Shown: positions 32,257 to 40,283 of the stretch, one piece after another
Position numbering within the stretch: the stretch's first letter is position 1
Layout: each line of letters opens with the position of its first letter
NCBI GenBank assembly: GCA_038236705.1
Contig: JBBRZN010000006.1
Location: forward strand, 1 to 64,000
Source: AC-32 sp038236705
Lineage (GTDB): Bacteria > Actinomycetota > Thermoleophilia > Gaiellales > Gaiellaceae
Reading direction: 5' to 3'
Length of the DNA stretch: 64,000 nt
Position numbers and translations under genes: made by a program
The notes under the pieces: model-generated
Databases searched by the model: none
Told to the model about the DNA's origin: nothing
Seen by the model: only the letters and a program-made list of their open reading frames with translations

Positions 32257-33015
32257 ATGAATGCCTTGCACGTCGAGCAGGACGGAGATCTGCTTCGCGT
32301 CACGATGGCGCGCGCGGATCGGCGCAATGCCTTCGACGCCGAGCTGATCGGCGAGCTGACCGAGGCGTTCGGGAACGTCGGCGACGACGTGATCGCGGTC
32401 ATTCTGGCCGGCGAGGGCAAGAGCTTCTCCGCGGGCGCCGACGTGGACTGGATGCGCAGCTCGATCGAGCTGAGCTACGAAGAGAACGTCACCGACGCCC
32501 GGCAGCTGCGGATGATGCTGGAGACGATCGACTCGTGCCCGGCGCCGGTCCTGGCGCGCGTGCAGGGCCATGCGCTCGGCGGCGGCTGCGGGCTCGTCGC
32601 CTGCGCCGACATCGTCGTCGCCGCGCCAGATGTCAAGTTCGCCTTCTCCGAGGTCAAGCTCGGGATCATCCCGGCGGTGATCTCGCCGTTCGCCCTCGCG
32701 AAGATCGGGCCTAGCGCGGCGCGGCGCTACTTCCTCACGGGCGAGCGCTTCGACGCGGCGACGGCGCTGCAAATCGGGCTCGTGCACGAGGTCACGGAGG
32801 ACCTGGACGCCGCAGTCGAGCTCGTGCTGGCCGAGCTCCGCTCGGCCGGCCCGGAGGCCGCGCGCCACGCGAAGAAGCTCGTCCTGGAGCGGCCCGACGG
32901 CCTCGGCACCGAACGCAGGATCGCCCAGCGGCGGACGAGCGACGAAGGCCAGGAGGGCCTGCGCGCCTTCCTGGAGAAGCGCGACCCCGCGTGGGCATCG
33001 AAAAGCTCCTCGTAG
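32257..33015 (+). CDS. liuC: Enoyl-CoA hydratase, methylglutaconyl-CoA hydratase type
   Basis: A 252-residue crotonase. The oxyanion segments are FSAGADVDWM and GHALGGGCGLVACADIVVAA; the catalytic glutamate lies in FAFSEVKLGIIPAVISPFAL, the signature shared with LiuC of Pseudomonas-type leucine catabolism. The first crotonase glutamate (GGCEL in rat hydratase) is Gly here, also as in LiuC. It would hydrate methylglutaconyl-CoA made by methylcrotonyl-CoA carboxylase. Ends inside the start of the biotin carboxylase gene (25-base overlap). The crotonase call is firm; LiuC rests on context. Confidence 0.82.
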   Translation: MNALHVEQDGDLLRVTMARADRRNAFDAELIGELTEAFGNVGDDVIAVILAGEGKSFSAGADVDWMRSSIELSYEENVTDARQLRMMLETIDSCPAPVLARVQGHALGGGCGLVACADIVVAAPDVKFAFSEVKLGIIPAVISPFALAKIGPSAARRYFLTGERFDAATALQIGLVHEVTEDLDAAVELVLAELRSAGPEAARHAKKLVLERPDGLGTERRIAQRRTSDEGQEGLRAFLEKRDPAWASKSSS

Positions 33016-34604
33016 CCAACCGGGGGGAGATCGCGCTGCGGGTCTTCCGGGCCTGCCGCGAGCTCGGGCTCGAGACGGTGGCGGTGGCGGCTCCGGACGA
33101 CCGCCAGTCGCTGCACGCGCGCTCGGCCCTCGAGACCGTGGAGATCGCCTCGTACCTCGACCCGCAGGAGCACATCCGCGCGGCGCGGAAGAGCGGCGCT
33201 GACGCGATCCATCCCGGCTACGGGTTCCTCGCCGAGAACGCGGATTTCGCCGAAGCGGCCGAGGGCGCGGGACTGACCTGGGTGGGGCCGACCCCGGAGG
33301 CGCTCCGGGCCGGCGGCGACAAGCTCGAGGCCAAGCGGCTGGCGCGCGAGGCCGGCGTGCCGGTCGTGCCCGAAGGTGAGCCAGCGGAAGTGGGCTTCCC
33401 GCTGATCGTCAAGGCAGCCGCGGGCGGCGGCGGGCGCGGGATGCGCGTCGTGCGCGAGCCCGGAGAGCTCGAGGAGGCGCTGGCTGCCGCGCGGCGGGAA
33501 GCCAAGGCCGCCTTCGGCGACGACCGGGTCTTCTCAGAGCGTTACGTTGAGCGCCCCCGCCATGTAGAGATCCAGCTGCTCGGCGACGCGCACGGCAACG
33601 TTGTTGCCCTCGGCGAGCGCGAGTGCTCGGTGCAACGGCGCCATCAGAAGGTGCTCGAAGAGGCGCCCTCGCCCGCGCTCGACCGGGAGCTGCGCGAGCG
33701 GATGAGCGAGGCCGCGGTCGCGTTCGCTCGGGCGATCGGCTACCGCAGCGCGGGAACCGCAGAGTTCATGCTCGACGGTCGCGACTTCTGGTTCCTGGAG
33801 CTGAACGGCCGCATCCAGGTCGAGCATCCGGTGACCGAGCTCGTGACGGGCGTCGATCTCGTTCAGGAGCAGCTACGGGTCGCGCAGGGCGAGCCACTCC
33901 AAGTAACAGACTGTTACTTGGATGGACATGCCGTGGAGGTACGGCTCTACGCGGAGGACCCGCGCACCTTCCTGCCCCAGGCGGGGCGGATCGAGCGGCT
34001 CCGGCTCCCGTTCGGGATCCGCGTGGACGCGGGAGTCGAGGAGGGGGACGAGATCGGCACCTCGTACGACCCGCTGATCGCGAAGCTGATCGCGCACGGG
34101 GCCACGCGCGAGGAGGCGCTCGATCGGCTCGCCGCCGCGCTGGCGGAAACCGAGGTCGAAGGCGTCACCACCAACCTCCCGTTCCTGCGCTGGCTGGTCG
34201 CGCACCCGGCGCTGCGGGCCGGGCGGACGACGACCGCCTTCCTGGTGGAGCACCCCCCGCTCTCCGCGCCGCCCGTCAACGTCCCCGAGCCGGTTTGGGC
34301 CGGCGGCTTCCGCCTCAACCTGCCCGCTCCACCTCCGGCTTCGCCGCCGGACCCGGAAGCGGACTACGCGCCGGGCGGAGCCGCAGAGCAGAGCGCGCTG
34401 ACCGCGCCGATGCCCGGAACGGTGATCCGCGTGCTCGTTGGCGAGGGCGACAAGGTGCAGCCGCGCCAGCCGCTCGTCGTGCTGGAGGCGATGAAGATGG
34501 AGACCCCGATCGTTTCGCCCTACGCGGCGATGGTTCGAACCATCCACGTCAGCGAGGGCGAACGCGTCGCCGGCGGCACCGTGCTCATCGAGCTCGAGGA
34601 GTGA
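32991..34604 (+). CDS. Acyl-CoA carboxylase alpha subunit (biotin carboxylase plus biotin carrier)
   Basis: A 537-residue protein. Residues 1-445 are biotin carboxylase: LLVANRGEIALRVFRACREL, ATP-grasp loop KAAAGGGGRGMRVV, EERECSVQRRHQK-type GERECSVQRRHQKVLEE and FLELNGRIQVEHPVTE (Asn where many have MNTR). After a proline-rich linker the biotinyl domain (residues 465-537) has EAMKME with the target lysine. It lacks the middle domain of full-length MccA (about 660 residues). Presumed partner of the beta subunit at 28460. An AT-rich perfect palindrome interrupts otherwise GC-rich coding at 33899-33921. Confidence 0.93.
   Translation: MGIEKLLVANRGEIALRVFRACRELGLETVAVAAPDDRQSLHARSALETVEIASYLDPQEHIRAARKSGADAIHPGYGFLAENADFAEAAEGAGLTWVGPTPEALRAGGDKLEAKRLAREAGVPVVPEGEPAEVGFPLIVKAAAGGGGRGMRVVREPGELEEALAAARREAKAAFGDDRVFSERYVERPRHVEIQLLGDAHGNVVALGERECSVQRRHQKVLEEAPSPALDRELRERMSEAAVAFARAIGYRSAGTAEFMLDGRDFWFLELNGRIQVEHPVTELVTGVDLVQEQLRVAQGEPLQVTDCYLDGHAVEVRLYAEDPRTFLPQAGRIERLRLPFGIRVDAGVEEGDEIGTSYDPLIAKLIAHGATREEALDRLAAALAETEVEGVTTNLPFLRWLVAHPALRAGRTTTAFLVEHPPLSAPPVNVPEPVWAGGFRLNLPAPPPASPPDPEADYAPGGAAEQSALTAPMPGTVIRVLVGEGDKVQPRQPLVVLEAMKMETPIVSPYAAMVRTIHVSEGERVAGGTVLIELEE
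33899..33921. promoter_or_regulatory. Perfect 11-bp inverted repeat inside the alpha-subunit gene
   Basis: CCAAGTAACAG (33899-33909), one A, then CTGTTACTTGG (33911-33921). Much less GC-rich than its surroundings and encoding an unconserved stretch (LQVTDCYLDGH). It looks like a dyad operator for a TetR-type or similar regulator; no such gene is nearby. Confidence 0.4.
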
Positions 34605-35618
34605 CTACCCGGCGAAGTAGATGCGCTTCCCGTCGCGCGACCAGGCCGGTGGCGAAGGGAACATGTTCAGTTGGCAGAGCGCGGAGCTCGCGAGCTGCTT
34701 GCGACCGCGGCCGTCCGGGCGGACGATGCTCAGGTTCGCGCTCGTCAGTAACGCTATCCGCTTGCCGTCGGGCGACCACGTTGGGCAGCTGCCGCCGAAG
34801 CCCGCGCGCCCGCCGACTCGGTGCACCCGGCCGCGCGCCAGCGGCCGGACGAAGACACCCGTGTCCTGCTCGAGGGCGATCGTCCTCCCGCCCGGCCCCC
34901 ACGCCGCGTAGAGGCCTGGCCCGAGCCGCCGTCGACCGCTGCCGTCGGCGTTCACGACCAGGACGCGGTGCTCGAGGCTCGGGGTGGTCGTACCGAAGGC
35001 GATCCGCTTTCCGTCAGGCGACCAGGCAGGCGGCGACCGGAACGCCTGCTCCATCGGTCCCCGGAAGATCGTGTGGACGCTCGTACCGTCGCCGCGCGCG
35101 ACCTTCAGCGTCCTCGCCGTTGCGGGCGTGTAGGCCTCGAAGTCCTGGAAGAGCAACCGCCGGCCGTCGCGCGACCAGGCCGGCTGCATCGCGTGATCGA
35201 GCAGCATCCGCTCGCCCGAGCCGTCGGCGTTCACCGTCCAGATGTCGGTGAACGGGCACCACAGCACGACTTCCGGCTCGCAGAGGCTCCGGTTCCACAC
35301 CATGAAGGCGAGCCGCTGCCCGTTGGGAGACCAGATGGGACGCAGCTTCTCGCCCGCGTTGAAGCTCAGCTGCCGCTGGCCGCTTCCGTCGGCGTTCATC
35401 AGCCAGACCTGCGGGTCGGGCTCGGCGCCGCGGACGTACGCGATGCGCCGGCCGCTCGGCGAGAGCGCGGGGAAGTACTCCTGCTCGGACGCGTCGGTGA
35501 GCGCGTGCCTGGCGCCGCCTACGACGGAGACGACGTAGATGTCGCCGGTGTACGGGTCGTAGGCCGCAGCCGAGCCGCCGAGGATCAGCGCAAGAAGCGC
35601 TACCCCGACGAACCTCAT
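34605..35618 (-). CDS. Secreted TolB-like beta-propeller protein (PD40 repeats)
   Basis: A 337-residue paralogue of the protein at 3706-4584. A signal peptide (MRFVGVALLALILGGSAAA) leads to six or seven PD40 blades, each with WSPDGKRIA or WSRDGRRLL strands (PAWSPDGKRIAFGT, PTWSPDGKRIALLT) and linkers such as VWLMNADGSGQRQLS. It contains two cysteines (SLCEPEVVLWCPF) that could form a disulphide outside the cell. It follows the SCP2 gene with only four bases between stop and ATG, and abuts the convergent carboxylase gene. Ligand unknown. Confidence 0.85.
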   Translation of the reverse strand: MRFVGVALLALILGGSAAAYDPYTGDIYVVSVVGGARHALTDASEQEYFPALSPSGRRIAYVRGAEPDPQVWLMNADGSGQRQLSFNAGEKLRPIWSPNGQRLAFMVWNRSLCEPEVVLWCPFTDIWTVNADGSGERMLLDHAMQPAWSRDGRRLLFQDFEAYTPATARTLKVARGDGTSVHTIFRGPMEQAFRSPPAWSPDGKRIAFGTTTPSLEHRVLVVNADGSGRRRLGPGLYAAWGPGGRTIALEQDTGVFVRPLARGRVHRVGGRAGFGGSCPTWSPDGKRIALLTSANLSIVRPDGRGRKQLASSALCQLNMFPSPPAWSRDGKRIYFAG

Positions 35619-35622
35619 CGCC

Positions 35623-35931
35623 CTAGAAGAGCTTCTGGAGCTTCATCGCCTGCCCCATGTCGCCGTTCACCTTGAGCTTGCCGGACATGTACGCCGAGGT
35701 CGGATTCTGCTCGCCGTTGGCGATCTTCATGAAGATCTCGGACGAGGTCGAGATGATCGTGTCCGCGTCGCCCTCGCTTTCATTGACGCTGACCTTGCCG
35801 TCGTCTACCTCGACGAGCCAGGAGCCGGCGCCGTCGATGTCGAAGCGGTAGTTCGCGTTGAGGCCGGCCGCCTTCGCCTGGTCGACCCGCGACTCGAGCG
35901 TCTCGAAGAACTCTCTCGGGCTCTCTGGCAT
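35623..35931 (-). CDS. SCP2 sterol-carrier domain protein
   Basis: A 102-residue single SCP2 domain: a helix (PREFFETLESRVDQA), strands YRFDIDGAGSWLVEVDDGKV, then DTIISTSSEIFMKIANGEQN and the C-terminal AYMSGKLKVNGDMGQAMKLQ. Such domains bind lipids or acyl-CoA in a hydrophobic tunnel; with acyl-CoA enzymes nearby it may ferry such substrates. ATG at 35931 follows TAATCT by seven bases. Confidence 0.9.
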   Translation of the reverse strand: MPESPREFFETLESRVDQAKAAGLNANYRFDIDGAGSWLVEVDDGKVSVNESEGDADTIISTSSEIFMKIANGEQNPTSAYMSGKLKVNGDMGQAMKLQKLF

Positions 35932-35938
35932 GCGCGCG

Positions 35939-35944
35939 AGATTA
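35939..35944 (-). promoter_or_regulatory. -10 element (TAATCT) of the SCP2 gene
   Basis: TAATCT lies seven bases before the ATG at 35931 without a ribosome site, as in other leaderless starts of the window. Confidence 0.5.
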
Positions 35945-35946
35945 CC

Positions 35947-37125
35947 TCAAGGAATCACGGGCTCGGGAGCCAGCCGCTGACGCGAGCGGGTGGGCGGAAG
36001 AAGCAAAGCGAGCACGAGCCCGGCCACCGGAGCCGCTGCCGCCGCGTACATCGCGGCGCGCAGGTCGACCGAGTCGGCGAGAGCTCCGAGCCCGACCGCC
36101 GCGATCCCGCCCAGGCCGATCGAGAGCCCGATCGAGAGGCCGGACGCCATGCCGATCCTGCGAGGCAGGTACTCCTGGCTCATCACCATCGTCACGCCGA
36201 AAGTGCTGATCACGCAGACCCCGACGAGCGCGAGGGCGATCGCCCCCACGACCCCGCCGACGAGCACGTAGCCGAGGATGAGCGGCCCGGTCGCCAGCAT
36301 GCTCGCGATCACCACAGGGCGCCGCCCGAGGCGATCCGCGATCGGGCCGGCGGCGAGCGTGCCGAGACCGCCGGCCAGCAGCATCAGCGAGAGCAGGTGG
36401 CTGCCGTGCGCCTTCGAGTGGCCGAGCGAGACCTCCCAGAGCGGGACGAAGGTGATCAGCCCGAACCAGGCCACGCTGCGGAAGCCGATCACGCCGAGCA
36501 GCAACGCGAGCGCGCCCGGCCGATCGGGGCCGCTCGCCTCCTGCGCGCGGCCCGGGTCGGGCGCGAAGCTGCCCAGGAAGGGCACGGCCAGGAGCAACAA
36601 GCCCGCAACGGCGAGGCAGGGCAGGGCGAGCAGCAGCCCGCCGGTCAGACCGAACGCGAGCACGAGCGGCGTCGTCGCGGTCGGCCCGAGCGCGTAGCCG
36701 ACGTTTCCCCCGAGCGAGAACAGGCTCATCCCGCTCGCGCGCCGCCGCCCACTCGCGTAGGCCGCGAACTTCGAGCCCTCCGGGTGATACGCCGCCACGC
36801 CGAGGCCCGAGACCACGACGAGCAGAACCACGAGCCAGTACGCCGGCGCCGCCGCAGCGAGCGCGATCCCGATCCCCGCCAGCGCAACCCCGCTCGGCAG
36901 CAGCCAGAGCGCGCCGCGCCGGTCCGACCAGGCGCCGAAGGCCGGCTGGATCAGAGAGGACGAAGCCGCCGATGCAAGCATCAGCGCCGCTGCGAGCGTG
37001 TACGAGAGGTCGAACCGGTCGACCATGAACGGCAGCAGCGCGGGCAGCGCGCCGTTGGCAAAATCGGTGGCGAGATGGCCTGCGGCGAGGGCGGCCATCG
37101 CCCGCTTGTCGAGCTCGGCCCGCAC
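35947..37125 (-). CDS. MFS exporter, fosmidomycin-resistance (FSR) type
   Basis: A 392-residue protein with 12 predicted transmembrane helices. Features are AAGHLATDFANGALPALLPF in helix 1, the cytoplasmic motif A (GAWSDRRGALWLLP), the FSR-family AAYHPEGSKFAAYASG between helices 4 and 5 and the second-half repeat PIADRLGRRPVV. Relatives pump fosmidomycin or similar small compounds; the native substrate is unknown. GTG at 37125 is six bases after TAGGCT. Confidence 0.88.
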   Translation of the reverse strand: MRAELDKRAMAALAAGHLATDFANGALPALLPFMVDRFDLSYTLAAALMLASAASSSLIQPAFGAWSDRRGALWLLPSGVALAGIGIALAAAAPAYWLVVLLVVVSGLGVAAYHPEGSKFAAYASGRRRASGMSLFSLGGNVGYALGPTATTPLVLAFGLTGGLLLALPCLAVAGLLLLAVPFLGSFAPDPGRAQEASGPDRPGALALLLGVIGFRSVAWFGLITFVPLWEVSLGHSKAHGSHLLSLMLLAGGLGTLAAGPIADRLGRRPVVIASMLATGPLILGYVLVGGVVGAIALALVGVCVISTFGVTMVMSQEYLPRRIGMASGLSIGLSIGLGGIAAVGLGALADSVDLRAAMYAAAAAPVAGLVLALLLPPTRSRQRLAPEPVIP

Positions 37126-37131
37126 CGCCCG

Positions 37132-37137
37132 AGCCTA
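37132..37137 (-). promoter_or_regulatory. -10 element (TAGGCT) of the FSR-type exporter gene
   Basis: Six bases before the GTG at 37125; identical hexamer to that of the carboxylase beta gene at 28447. Confidence 0.45.
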
Positions 37138-37153
37138 CCGAGGAGCAGAAAGG

Positions 37154-37450
37154 CTACGCCGCGGACTGCGCGGCGGGCTCCGGCAGGTGCCGGTCGATCA
37201 GCGCGTGTCCGAGCTCCCACTGGACTCGGGCGATCTGGAGGCGGTTTCGCTCGAGCGAAACGGTGCTGGCGCCCCGAATGCGCAGCTCCTGGCGCTCGAC
37301 TACAAGCTCCGCTGCGCGAAGGGTCAGCACCTCCACGGTCGAGCGGCTCCGGCTTCGCCGAAAGCGCGCAGGACCGAGGTGCCGCAGAGGCATGCCGCGT
37401 GCCACGTACGCCCTATCGGACACCGGGCGCAAACGGTAGATCCCCCTCAT
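37154..37450 (-). CDS. Small hypothetical protein, coiled-coil-like (98 aa)
   Basis: ATG at 37450 opens an arginine-rich N-terminal third (likely unstructured), then a regular helical segment RAAELVVERQELRIRGAS, with SLERNRLQIARVQWELGHAL to the C-terminus. The helical half looks like real protein, and a TAGCCT hexamer eight bases upstream of the ATG matches the leaderless pattern of its neighbours. It diverges from pepA. Family not recognised. Confidence 0.55.
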   Translation of the reverse strand: MRGIYRLRPVSDRAYVARGMPLRHLGPARFRRSRSRSTVEVLTLRAAELVVERQELRIRGASTVSLERNRLQIARVQWELGHALIDRHLPEPAAQSAA

Positions 37451-37458
37451 GGGGAGGC

Positions 37459-37464
37459 AGGCTA
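37459..37464 (-). promoter_or_regulatory. -10 element (TAGCCT) of the 98-aa gene
   Basis: TAGCCT is eight bases before the ATG at 37450, and 14 bases from the oppositely oriented pepA hexamer. Confidence 0.35.
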
Positions 37465-37478
37465 CGTAGACGGTCGGC

Positions 37479-37484
37479 TAGCAT
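37479..37484 (+). promoter_or_regulatory. -10 element (TAGCAT) of pepA
   Basis: Eight bases separate TAGCAT from the pepA ATG at 37493; no ribosome site in between. Confidence 0.45.
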
Positions 37485-37492
37485 CGCGCCGC

Positions 37493-38986
37493 ATGCGAGT
37501 CGAGGTCAAGGGGGTGTCGCCGGAGCAGGCGGAAGCCGATGTCCTGGCCGTTCCGTTCGCCGGTGAAAACGGCCTGACCGGCGCCGCAGCCACGCTCGAC
37601 TCGAATCTCGACGGGCTCCTCGCGAACCTCACCGCTGACGGCGAGCTGCGCCACGAGCTCGGGCACACGAGCCTCGTTCACGTCGACGGAAAGCTGAAGG
37701 CACGGCGGGTCGCGGCGGTCGGGATCGGCAAGCCCGAGTACGTGAGCGCGGACACGCTGCGCACCGCTGCCGCCGCGGTCGCGCGCCGGTCCGGCGAGTT
37801 CGCCACGAGCATCGCCTGGGTGATCGACGACTCGCTGCCGCTCTCGGCGAACGAGCAGGCGCGGGCGCTCGTCGAGGGCACGCTGCTCGGCGCCTACGAC
37901 CCAGCGCGGTGGAAGCACGACGACGAGAACCGCTCGAAGCTCGAGACGCTCGTCCTCTGCGGCGAGGCCGACGGCCTGGCGGAAGCCGCCGGGCGCGCGC
38001 TGCAGATCGCGGAGTGGACGAACCGCGCCCGCGATCTCGTCAACAGCCCCGCGAACGAGGCGACGCCGGAGCACCTCGCCGCGCGCGCCGCCGAGATCGC
38101 CTCCTCGTCCGAGCACCTCGAGGCCGAAGCGCTCGGCCCCGAGGAGATCGGCGAGCAAGGCATGGGCGCGTTCGCCGCCGTCGCGAAGGCGAGTCACAAC
38201 CCGCCGCGCCTGATCGTGATGCGCTACGAGCCGCCGAGCCCCACCAAGCCCGAGCTCGTTCTCGGCCTCGTCGGCAAGGCGATCACCTTCGACACGGGCG
38301 GCATCTCGCTCAAGCCGGCACTGCACATGGAGGACATGAAGGGCGACATGGCGGGCGGCGCGGCGGTGATCGAGGCCACGGGCGCGATCGCCGACCTCGG
38401 CCTGCCGATCCGCGTCCTCACGGTTGCCGCCGCCTGCGAGAACATGCCCGGCGGGCACGCCTACCGGCCGGGCGACATCCTCACCGCGGCGAACGGCAAG
38501 ACGATCGAGGTGACCAACACCGACGCCGAGGGCCGGCTCGTGCTCGCCGATGCACTCTGGTATGCACGCGAGCAGGGCGCGACCCACGTCCTCGACCTCG
38601 CCACGCTGACCGGGGCGATGGAGGTCGCGCTCGGTGACCTCTACGCCGGGATCTTCGGGAACGAGGACGACTGGCGAGACCAGGTCGTGGCGGCCGGCGA
38701 GGCGAGCGGCGACCACGCCTGGCCGTTCCCGATGCACCCGCGCTACCGGCGCTATGTGGACTCGGTCTTCGCCGACCTGAAGAACTCCTCCGACCTGCGC
38801 CAGGCGGGCGCGGTGCTCGCTGCGGAGTTCCTGCAGGAGTTCGCCGGCGAGGGCCCCTGGGCGCACGCTGACATCGCGGGCCCCGCCTTCTTCGAGCGCT
38901 CCCGCGGCGACTACCTCACCCAGCGCGGCGGCACCGGCTACGGCGTCCGGCTGATCGTCGAGCTCGCCACGCGCCTCTCTTCCTGA
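37493..38986 (+). CDS. pepA: Leucyl aminopeptidase (M17 family)
   Basis: A 497-residue cytosolic aminopeptidase that removes N-terminal residues, using two metal ions in a hexamer. The C-terminal catalytic domain shows VGKAITFDTGGISLKP (Lys and Asp ligands), MKGDMAGGAAV and the signature NTDAEGRLVLADAL with the catalytic Arg and Glu/Asp metal ligands. The N-terminal domain (residues 1-160) is typical macro-domain-like sequence. ATG at 37493 fits the family start; longer frames upstream are antisense to the 98-aa gene. Confidence 0.95.
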   Translation: MRVEVKGVSPEQAEADVLAVPFAGENGLTGAAATLDSNLDGLLANLTADGELRHELGHTSLVHVDGKLKARRVAAVGIGKPEYVSADTLRTAAAAVARRSGEFATSIAWVIDDSLPLSANEQARALVEGTLLGAYDPARWKHDDENRSKLETLVLCGEADGLAEAAGRALQIAEWTNRARDLVNSPANEATPEHLAARAAEIASSSEHLEAEALGPEEIGEQGMGAFAAVAKASHNPPRLIVMRYEPPSPTKPELVLGLVGKAITFDTGGISLKPALHMEDMKGDMAGGAAVIEATGAIADLGLPIRVLTVAAACENMPGGHAYRPGDILTAANGKTIEVTNTDAEGRLVLADALWYAREQGATHVLDLATLTGAMEVALGDLYAGIFGNEDDWRDQVVAAGEASGDHAWPFPMHPRYRRYVDSVFADLKNSSDLRQAGAVLAAEFLQEFAGEGPWAHADIAGPAFFERSRGDYLTQRGGTGYGVRLIVELATRLSS

Positions 38987-39024
38987 TGCGGGCCCCCTCT
39001 TCCGCATCTCGCCCCGCCCGGGGT

Positions 39025-39118
39025 GCTGCAAACCGGCGCCTCGCGGCGTCCTCAGTCGCGCCCGTAGCCTCTGGCTACGCACACTCCCTGCGTCCTTGCG
39101 ACGCTTGGTTTTCGCAGC
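39025..39118. repeat. REP/BIME-like imperfect inverted repeat between pepA and acyl-CoA dehydrogenase
   Basis: A 94-base element with GCTGC-(G)-AAAACC-like ends inverted at both sides and a central perfect hairpin CGTAGCC-TCT-GGCTACG (39063-39079) lying exactly at its midpoint. The whole element fills most of the 163-base gap. Such palindromic intergenic elements are often dispersed in many copies; I see no second copy in this window. Confidence 0.55.
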
Positions 39119-39149
39119 CGGACAGGACGACCTACGAACGAGGTGACCG

Positions 39150-40283
39150 GTGAACTTCGACCTCTCGTCCGAGCACGAGCTCGTCCGCACCACCGTTCGC
39201 GAGTTCGCGGAGCAGCGCGTCGCCCCGGTCGCCGAGGAGCTCGACCGCGAGCACCGCTTCCCCTACGAGCTCGTCGCGGAGCTGGCGGAGCTCGGGCTGA
39301 TGGGGATGCCCTTCCCGGAGGAGTACGGGGGCGCCGGGGCCGACACGCTCTCCTACGCGATCGCCGTCGAGGAGCTGACGCGGATCGACTCCTCGGTGGC
39401 GATCACGATGGCCGCGCACACCTCGCTGGGGACGATGCCGATCTTCCTCTACGGCACCGAGGAGCAGAAGCAACAGTGGCTGCCCGACCTCACCTCCGGC
39501 AAGAAGCTCGCCGCGTTCGGGCTGACCGAGCCCGGCGCGGGCTCCGACGCCGCCGCCGCCCGCACGACCGCCGAGCTGCGCGACGGGCAGTGGGTGATCA
39601 ACGGCTCGAAGATCTTCATCACCAACGCCGGCACCGACATCACCTCGTTCGTGACGATCACCGCGCGCACCGGCGAGGACGAGATCTCGAACCTGATCGT
39701 CCCGAACGGCACCCAGGGCTACGAGATCTCGCCGCCGATGGAGAAGCTCGGCTGGCGCGCCTCCGATACCCGCGAGCTCTCCTTCAAGGACGTCGCGGTG
39801 CCGGCCGAGAACCTGCTCGGCGAGCGCGGCAAGGGCTTCCGGCAGTTCCTGGAGATCCTCGACGGCGGGCGGATCTCGGTCGCGGCAATGGGGGTCGGCC
39901 TGGCGCAGGGCGCCTACGACCTCGCCGTCGCCTATGCCAAGGAGCGCGAGCAGTTCGGCAAGCCGATCGTGCAGTTCCAGGCGGTGCAGTTCGCCCTCGC
40001 CGACATGGCCGTCGAGATCGAGGCCGGCCGCGCCCTCACCTACAAGGCGGCGTGGCTCAAGGACCAGGGCCGCGAGTTCGCCAAGGAGGCGGCGATGGCC
40101 AAGCTCTACACCGGCGAGCTCTCACACCGCGCCGCGAACGCGTCGCTGCAGATCCACGGCGGCTACGGCTTCATGGAGGAGTCGCCGATCTCGCGCCTCT
40201 ACCGCGACCAGAAGATCCTGGAGATCGGCGAGGGCACCAATGAAGTCCAACGCATGGTCATCGCTCGCCACCTCGGCCTCTGA
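39150..40283 (+). CDS. Acyl-CoA dehydrogenase
   Basis: A 377-residue FAD enzyme that introduces the alpha-beta double bond into acyl-CoA and passes electrons to ETF. Signatures: AFGLTEPGAGSDAAAARTTA, the flavin-binding INGSKIFITNAG, EREQFGKPIVQFQAVQFALA and the C-terminal base glutamate in GEGTNEVQRMVIARHL. Isovaleryl-CoA or short branched acyl-CoA would fit the leucine-catabolism genes nearby, but the specificity pocket cannot be judged. GTG at 39150 follows ACGAGGTGACCG (weak ribosome site). The 3' end overlaps the convergent gene by 26 bases. Confidence 0.92.
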   Translation: MNFDLSSEHELVRTTVREFAEQRVAPVAEELDREHRFPYELVAELAELGLMGMPFPEEYGGAGADTLSYAIAVEELTRIDSSVAITMAAHTSLGTMPIFLYGTEEQKQQWLPDLTSGKKLAAFGLTEPGAGSDAAAARTTAELRDGQWVINGSKIFITNAGTDITSFVTITARTGEDEISNLIVPNGTQGYEISPPMEKLGWRASDTRELSFKDVAVPAENLLGERGKGFRQFLEILDGGRISVAAMGVGLAQGAYDLAVAYAKEREQFGKPIVQFQAVQFALADMAVEIEAGRALTYKAAWLKDQGREFAKEAAMAKLYTGELSHRAANASLQIHGGYGFMEESPISRLYRDQKILEIGEGTNEVQRMVIARHLGL

